The translations under genes and the position numbers were made by a program. A stretch of 9,239 bases of DNA from positions 1 through 9,239 of the forward strand of contig JABXJV010000321.1 of the NCBI GenBank assembly GCA_013375355.1, in the 5' to 3' direction. This document shows positions 6,585-9,239 of the stretch, in pieces. Positions within the stretch are counted from its first letter, which is position 1. Each line of letters opens with the position of its first letter. The DNA comes from Candidatus Helarchaeota archaeon. GTDB lineage: Archaea > Asgardarchaeota > Lokiarchaeia > Helarchaeales > JABXJV01. The notes beneath the pieces are model-generated. The model saw only the letters and a program-made list of their open reading frames with translations, was not told where the DNA came from and did not search any database.

Positions 6585-7376
6585 TTATTTTTTCTTGCCA
6601 ACAATACCTATATGACCTGCTATTCCAATAATTGACGGTTCACTACTATATTTTAACTCTAATTCTTTAATAATCGCAAAATTTTTTTCATTAGATAGAA
6701 TTTTTTCTAATTTTTCTTTTTCAATTTTATTAACGAGGTTTAATAATCCAAAAACTTCAATTACCCGGAGATTATATTTCTCAAACAAGTTTTTGAGCTC
6801 ATCTACCTTGAAATTATGTTCAATGAAATCAAAAGGGTATCGGGTTTTACTTGTTTCTTCTAAATTTTCAAGCTCTCTATAATTCATATCCATAATAAGT
6901 TTAAGCATTGTATTGAAAAAAGAATCAACTGTAATAAAAACATATGAACCTGATTTTGCAACTCTTGCTAATTCTTTAATAGCTTCTTCTTCTTTCTGGC
7001 AATATGAAACAGGATCCCCCAACGAAACTACAAAATCAAAATAACCTGATTTTAGATCCTTCATATTTGTTATATCTTGTTTTAGAATTCTAATTTTATC
7101 ATCTAATCCTAATTTCTTGATTTTCTTTTTAGCCTCTTCAAGCATTCCAAATGAAATATCAGTTAAAATGACTTCATGACCCTGTTTTGCAAATTCTATA
7201 GTGAAATTTCCTGTGCCTCCACCAGCATCTAAAATTCTAGATTTTTGTTTTGGAAGATATTTATTAAGTTTTGATAGCTCAATTGCTGTATGTATATCCC
7301 AATACTTTTCTTGATACATATTATCGTAGTCTTTTGAAATTTTTGAGTGATATTGAGCAGATTTGGATTCTTTCAT
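6585..7376 (-). CDS. Class I SAM-dependent methyltransferase
   Basis: This 263-residue protein has a Rossmann-fold methyltransferase core. Motif I is RILDAGGGTGNFT (47-59), the SAM-binding glycine loop. Post-I VILTDIS has Asp73, expected to hold the ribose hydroxyls. QDITNM (100-105) gives the adenine-side acidic residue, followed by FDFVVSLGDPVSYC (113-126) as motif II and a helix/strand ARVAKSGSYVFITV (137-150). The N-terminal YHSKISKDYDNMYQEKYWD is typical of UbiE/Methyltransf_11-type small-molecule enzymes. The C-terminal third (about 165-263) is variable and helical, so the substrate cannot be read from sequence. The start is ATG 7374-7376 with GAGGT (7383-7387) 6 bases upstream. The 244-residue unknown lies 72 bases upstream and the 149-residue unknown 18 bases downstream, all on one strand. 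It is probably cytosolic. Confidence 0.92.
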   Translation of the reverse strand: MKESKSAQYHSKISKDYDNMYQEKYWDIHTAIELSKLNKYLPKQKSRILDAGGGTGNFTIEFAKQGHEVILTDISFGMLEEAKKKIKKLGLDDKIRILKQDITNMKDLKSGYFDFVVSLGDPVSYCQKEEEAIKELARVAKSGSYVFITVDSFFNTMLKLIMDMNYRELENLEETSKTRYPFDFIEHNFKVDELKNLFEKYNLRVIEVFGLLNLVNKIEKEKLEKILSNEKNFAIIKELELKYSSEPSIIGIAGHIGIVGKKK

Positions 7377-7398
7377 GATAATACCTCAATATTGACAT

Positions 7399-7416
7399 TT
7401 AGAAAAGGATTTCTAA
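7399..7416. repeat. Inverted repeat ahead of the methyltransferase
   Basis: TTAGAAA-AGGA-TTTCTAA on the + strand is a perfect 7-base stem with a 4-base loop. It lies 11 bases upstream of the GAGGT site and next to a weak TATA-like TTATTTAATAA (minus strand, about 7420-7430). It could be an operator or a leader hairpin. Confidence 0.4.
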
Positions 7417-7448
7417 GATTATTAAATAAGAAGAAGATTTTTAAAAAA

Positions 7449-8183
7449 CTATATAAAATACCAATCCCATTCCCCATACTTGTTTTTTGGTATTTCGTCA
7501 TCTGCCCTTCCGGGGATAAAAAATGGTTTTTCTCCTAAAAATGGTTTTTCCCAAAGAGGCTCACCAGTATCGTAACGACCTCCTAAATACAATACATAAA
7601 TTTCTGGTAGGAGAATCTTGGGATTGATAAGTATTTCCTTACAAGAATTGTAATGAATATTTTCTTCGGGATATTGACTATAATAACTTCGGGTTTTGCC
7701 TTCGACGAGCTCATAGTAACCCCAAAGTTCACTCTCGATAGTATTAAAGATCAAATAATATTTCCCGCTCTTTATCTTTTCTTTCTCTTCTTTTAATTTA
7801 TTTAACTTATTTAAAATTATTTTAAGTTCCCAGAAACGGTAATCCTCCCAAGCTTCTGGACTAATAAAGACACTTTTTTTTCTCATAATCTCCTTTATCA
7901 TAAAATAATTATCAAATATAATTCTCTTGTGTTCGGGATAAATACGATCGGTGAAAATATAGGCACGTTCATCTATGAATTTTTCATCATCTGATTGATA
8001 GAAACAAATATTGGGGCAAAATTCGACTTTGTTTAGATTTTCTAATTGGATATGGAATAAAAACTTAATATTTTTATCCAAATTTTTATCAATTGACACT
8101 TTGGGATTTAAAATTTTGAATAAATTACCACAATCCTCTGCAAATGTTTTTGGTATCATTAATAGATATGTGATCCATTCCAC
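7449..8183 (-). CDS. Aromatic-rich protein of unknown function, first gene of the methyltransferase unit
   Basis: I do not recognise this 244-residue protein. It is rich in Trp, Tyr and Phe and appears soluble. Visible stretches are a mixed N-terminal part with four cysteines in total across the protein (18, 56, 60, 181; FCPNIC at 55-60 is a CxxxC pair), a charged helix (about 116-140, ELKIILNKLNKLKEEKEK), a strand-rich segment KYYLIFNTIESELWGYYELV (141-160), LLPEIYVLYLGGRYD (191-205), and a Trp/Pro-rich tail. The tail includes an in-frame 6-residue duplication, EKPFLG/EKPFFI (212-223), encoded by an 18-base direct repeat. It ends GEWDWYFI. The start is GTG at 8181-8183, supported by GGTGA 7 bases upstream and a good TATA box about 45 bases upstream. 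The methyltransferase follows after 72 bases. The function is unknown; genetic linkage to methylation is an inference from position only. Confidence 0.8.
   Translation of the reverse strand: MEWITYLLMIPKTFAEDCGNLFKILNPKVSIDKNLDKNIKFLFHIQLENLNKVEFCPNICFYQSDDEKFIDERAYIFTDRIYPEHKRIIFDNYFMIKEIMRKKSVFISPEAWEDYRFWELKIILNKLNKLKEEKEKIKSGKYYLIFNTIESELWGYYELVEGKTRSYYSQYPEENIHYNSCKEILINPKILLPEIYVLYLGGRYDTGEPLWEKPFLGEKPFFIPGRADDEIPKNKYGEWDWYFI
7519..7550. repeat. 18-base tandem direct repeat within the 244-residue gene
   Basis: AAAAATGGTTTTTC occurs at 7519-7532 and again at 7537-7550 with an 18-base period, which is six codons. It produces the EKPF duplication in the protein. The reading frame is preserved. 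Confidence 0.7.
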
Positions 8184-8190
8184 TTTTTTT

Positions 8191-8195
8191 CACCA
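8191..8195 (-). promoter_or_regulatory. Shine-Dalgarno site deciding the GTG start at 8183
   Basis: GGTGA on the minus strand is followed by seven A residues and then GTG. This is a standard archaeal ribosome site at good spacing, and it selects a non-ATG start. Confidence 0.65.
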
Positions 8196-8220
8196 ACTAT
8201 TTTCTATTATGTAATTTCTC

Positions 8221-8236
8221 ATTTATATATAAAAAA
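8221..8236 (-). promoter_or_regulatory. TATA box of the three-gene methyltransferase unit
   Basis: The minus strand reads TTTTTTATATATAAAT, containing TTTATATA, a near-ideal archaeal TATA box. Initiation about 26 bases downstream (near 8203) would give a leader of about 20 bases that includes the GGTGA site at 8191-8195. This is the best-spaced promoter in the window. Confidence 0.6.
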
Positions 8237-8252
8237 TTAGTAACTATTCCCA

Positions 8253-8483
8253 TTAACATAAATAATTCGATTCTATAGTGATAAAAAATAAAATTAATAT
8301 TATAGTCAGAAAAGACTGATATTTTAATAGCGCCATAAAACTATTTACAAATAAAATCGTGTTGAAGATTTGTAAATCCTTAAAACAGTAATTAATTGAA
8401 AAAGTTAGATTGTTGTCCACTATCTCAGAATATTTTACCGAGACAATTTTGAGTCTATTGTTACCAGTCTTTGTGTTAGACAT
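8253..8483 (-). CDS. Doubtful small ORF with hydrophobic C-terminal half
   Basis: From ATG 8481-8483 this gives 76 residues, starting 5 bases after the stop of the 92-residue gene. The first 30 residues are polar (MSNTKTGNNRLKIVSVKYSE and following). The second half is rich in Phe, Ile and Leu and includes FLTIILILFFI, which could be one membrane span. AT-rich non-coding DNA easily yields such Phe/Ile/Leu-rich ORFs, and the upstream GGGATTGAT is a poor ribosome site. The frame also opens further upstream to 8504, overlapping the previous gene. Tight spacing argues for a gene, composition argues against it. If it is not a gene, the 305 bases 8184-8488 hold only the promoter of the 244-residue gene. 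Confidence 0.3.
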   Translation of the reverse strand: MSNTKTGNNRLKIVSVKYSEIVDNNLTFSINYCFKDLQIFNTILFVNSFMALLKYQSFLTIILILFFITIESNYLC

Positions 8484-8488
8484 ATTAA

Positions 8489-8767
8489 TCAATCCCAAAA
8501 ACAATTTTCATACACAATTAGATCAATAATTAATTTTATTTCGTACAAAGTGGTATTGGTGCGTTGTTTAAGGACAAAGTAATCCGATTCATATGGATCT
8601 AACCTTCCTTCATCTTTGAGGTACTTAGCTATAATCTCTTTTGCTTTCCGCAGTCTTTCAGCACTATTAACCCAATTTTCAAGATCTGAATAATAACGCT
8701 TTCCCGATTTCCATTCCCTAACCTTTTTTCTTAATTCTGAATCTATGCTGATTTTAACGCTTGACAT
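8489..8767 (-). CDS. Small basic protein of unknown function
   Basis: From ATG 8765-8767 this is a 92-residue protein that I do not recognise. A TTG four codons upstream (8777-8779) is possible, but the extra residues KIK add nothing. The N-terminus SSVKISIDSELRKKVREW (2-18), one strand followed by a basic helix, resembles the beginning of ribbon-helix-helix DNA-binding proteins. The next part (27-50, SDLENWVNSAERLRKAKEII) is a second amphipathic helix, and the end LYEIKLIIDLIVYENCFWD is hydrophobic. A small DNA-binding or protein-partner role is only a guess. No strong ribosome site is present; AGGGA lies 13 bases before the ATG. It sits 76 bases after the 94-residue gene and directly before the doubtful small ORF. 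Confidence 0.6.
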   Translation of the reverse strand: MSSVKISIDSELRKKVREWKSGKRYYSDLENWVNSAERLRKAKEIIAKYLKDEGRLDPYESDYFVLKQRTNTTLYEIKLIIDLIVYENCFWD

Positions 8768-8805
8768 TTTAATTTTCAAATCCCTGTATAGCTCATATTT
8801 TTATG

Positions 8806-8813
8806 AAAAAAAA
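8806..8813 (-). terminator. T8 tract after the 94-residue gene
   Basis: On the minus strand an uninterrupted T8 lies about 30 bases past the TGA at 8844-8846, flanked by a 5-base inverted repeat (TCATA/TATGA, 8793-8806). It fits an archaeal oligo-T terminator and is followed by an AT-rich box (AAAAATAT) that could start the 92-residue gene. Confidence 0.4.
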
Positions 8814-8843
8814 GGATGTGAGGAAGAAAATCGCTGTTTTCAA

Positions 8844-9128
8844 TCATTCTATATCATCCATAGCTTGTTCAAAAAGATCCAGTTTTTTAAGGACAGATTC
8901 CAGCTTAGCAATTTCTTGAGTTATTGCTCTTCGTAACCAAGTTTTATGTTTTTTATTTTCAAAGGAGATAAATTCGTTGTCCTGCATACCATCTCTTGTG
9001 TAAAATTCTACCATTACTCCGACACTGGTAATATCAATTAATGTCTCTGGCATCTCTGGTAAGTCTGATTCTGGTTCTTCCGATTCCTGAGTTGTGTCAG
9101 TTTTAATAATTTCAGATCCTTCTACCAT
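8844..9128 (-). CDS. Small acidic protein of unknown function
   Basis: This is a 94-residue protein with no family I can name. The first 29 residues are a disordered-looking acidic stretch rich in E, D, S, T and P (TTQESEEPESDLPEMPET). Residues about 30-58 look like a small beta structure (TLIDITSVGVMVEFYTRDG, then EFISFENKK), and 61-90 form an amphipathic helix (TWLRRAITQEIAKLESVLKKLDLF) that could dimerise. There is no Cys and no membrane segment. The start is ATG 9126-9128, strongly supported by AGGTGA with a 7-base spacer (9136-9141 on the minus strand). It starts 13 bases after the stop of the gene entering from the right edge, so the two are very likely one transcript. Small size and close packing suggest a subunit or adaptor of a larger complex encoded to the right, which is inference only. 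Confidence 0.75.
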   Translation of the reverse strand: MVEGSEIIKTDTTQESEEPESDLPEMPETLIDITSVGVMVEFYTRDGMQDNEFISFENKKHKTWLRRAITQEIAKLESVLKKLDLFEQAMDDIE

Positions 9129-9141
9129 ACTCTACTCACCT

Positions 9142-9239
9142 TTATTGGAATTGTTTTACCTCCCAAAGATCAAACAAGTTCTTCAAAGCCCTAATTTTGA
9201 CATTTTCAATCTTAAAACGGTAGATTCGGATTCTTCCAA
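9142..9239 (-). CDS. C-terminal tail of a gene cut by the right edge
   Basis: On the minus strand a frame is open from the edge (first full codon at 9237) to TAA at 9142-9144, giving 31 residues: GRIRIYRFKIENVKI, then RALKNLFDLWEVKQFQ. The other two minus frames close sooner, though one stays open for about 18 codons. The mixed basic/hydrophobic composition looks like a real protein end, and the ribosome site of the 94-residue gene overlaps the region just before this stop, as expected for tightly packed cotranscribed genes. Too little is visible to name a product. Confidence 0.5.
   Translation of the reverse strand, partial: GRIRIYRFKIENVKIRALKNLFDLWEVKQFQ

Noticed and set aside
8011..8214. 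Small + strand ORFs at 8011-8214, 7347-7538, 6355-6561 and 8745-8936
   Set aside because: Each is antisense to a better supported minus-strand gene and has low-complexity composition.
1..9239. CRISPR array, insertion sequence, tRNA or rRNA
   Set aside because: No regularly spaced repeats, terminal inverted repeats with a transposase, cloverleaf or rRNA-like GC-rich segment was seen on either strand.

Overview
The window is archaeal. The clearest marker is a complete class-1 peptide chain release factor of the archaeal/eukaryotic type, carrying NIKS, YxCxxxF and GGQ motifs. It lies beside an iron-sulfur superfamily-2 helicase of the XPD/RTEL1/FANCJ group. Base composition is low (about one third GC by eye) and proteins are rich in Lys, Ile, Asn and Glu. 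Several starts are TTG or GTG preceded by GAGGT/GGTGA-type Shine-Dalgarno sites, and archaeal TATA-like boxes and oligo-T ends are visible. The combination of a Wood-Ljungdahl-type MetV/MTHFR_C protein, a RTEL1-like helicase and a long coiled-coil protein would fit an Asgard (Loki-like) archaeon. That placement is inference and the sequence does not prove it.

Left part (1-4031): the 3' end of a MetV-like Fe-S protein gene runs rightward and converges on two leftward housekeeping genes, the Fe-S helicase (613-2643) and aRF1 (2766-4031). Translation termination and DNA repair/helicase functions are adjacent but separated by 122 bases with an oligo-T stretch and a possible promoter.

Middle (4032-6116): a 185-base divergent intergenic region lies between aRF1 and two rightward genes of unknown function. 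The first encodes a small, nearly all-helical protein. The second encodes a 384-residue protein with about 240 residues of coiled coil, including five in-register 11-residue repeats, capped by a 117-residue globular C-terminal domain that I do not recognise. A short direct repeat lies upstream of it.

Right part (6117-9239): all genes run leftward. A good TATA box and Shine-Dalgarno site start a probable three-gene unit: a 244-residue aromatic-rich unknown, a class I SAM-dependent methyltransferase, and a 149-residue acidic unknown. Upstream is a set of very small genes: the tail of one entering from the right edge, a 94-residue acidic protein, a 92-residue basic protein, and a doubtful 76-codon ORF. 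I see no mobile element, CRISPR array, tRNA or rRNA. The parts most likely to be undescribed are the coiled-coil protein with its C-terminal domain and the methyltransferase unit with its two unknown partners.
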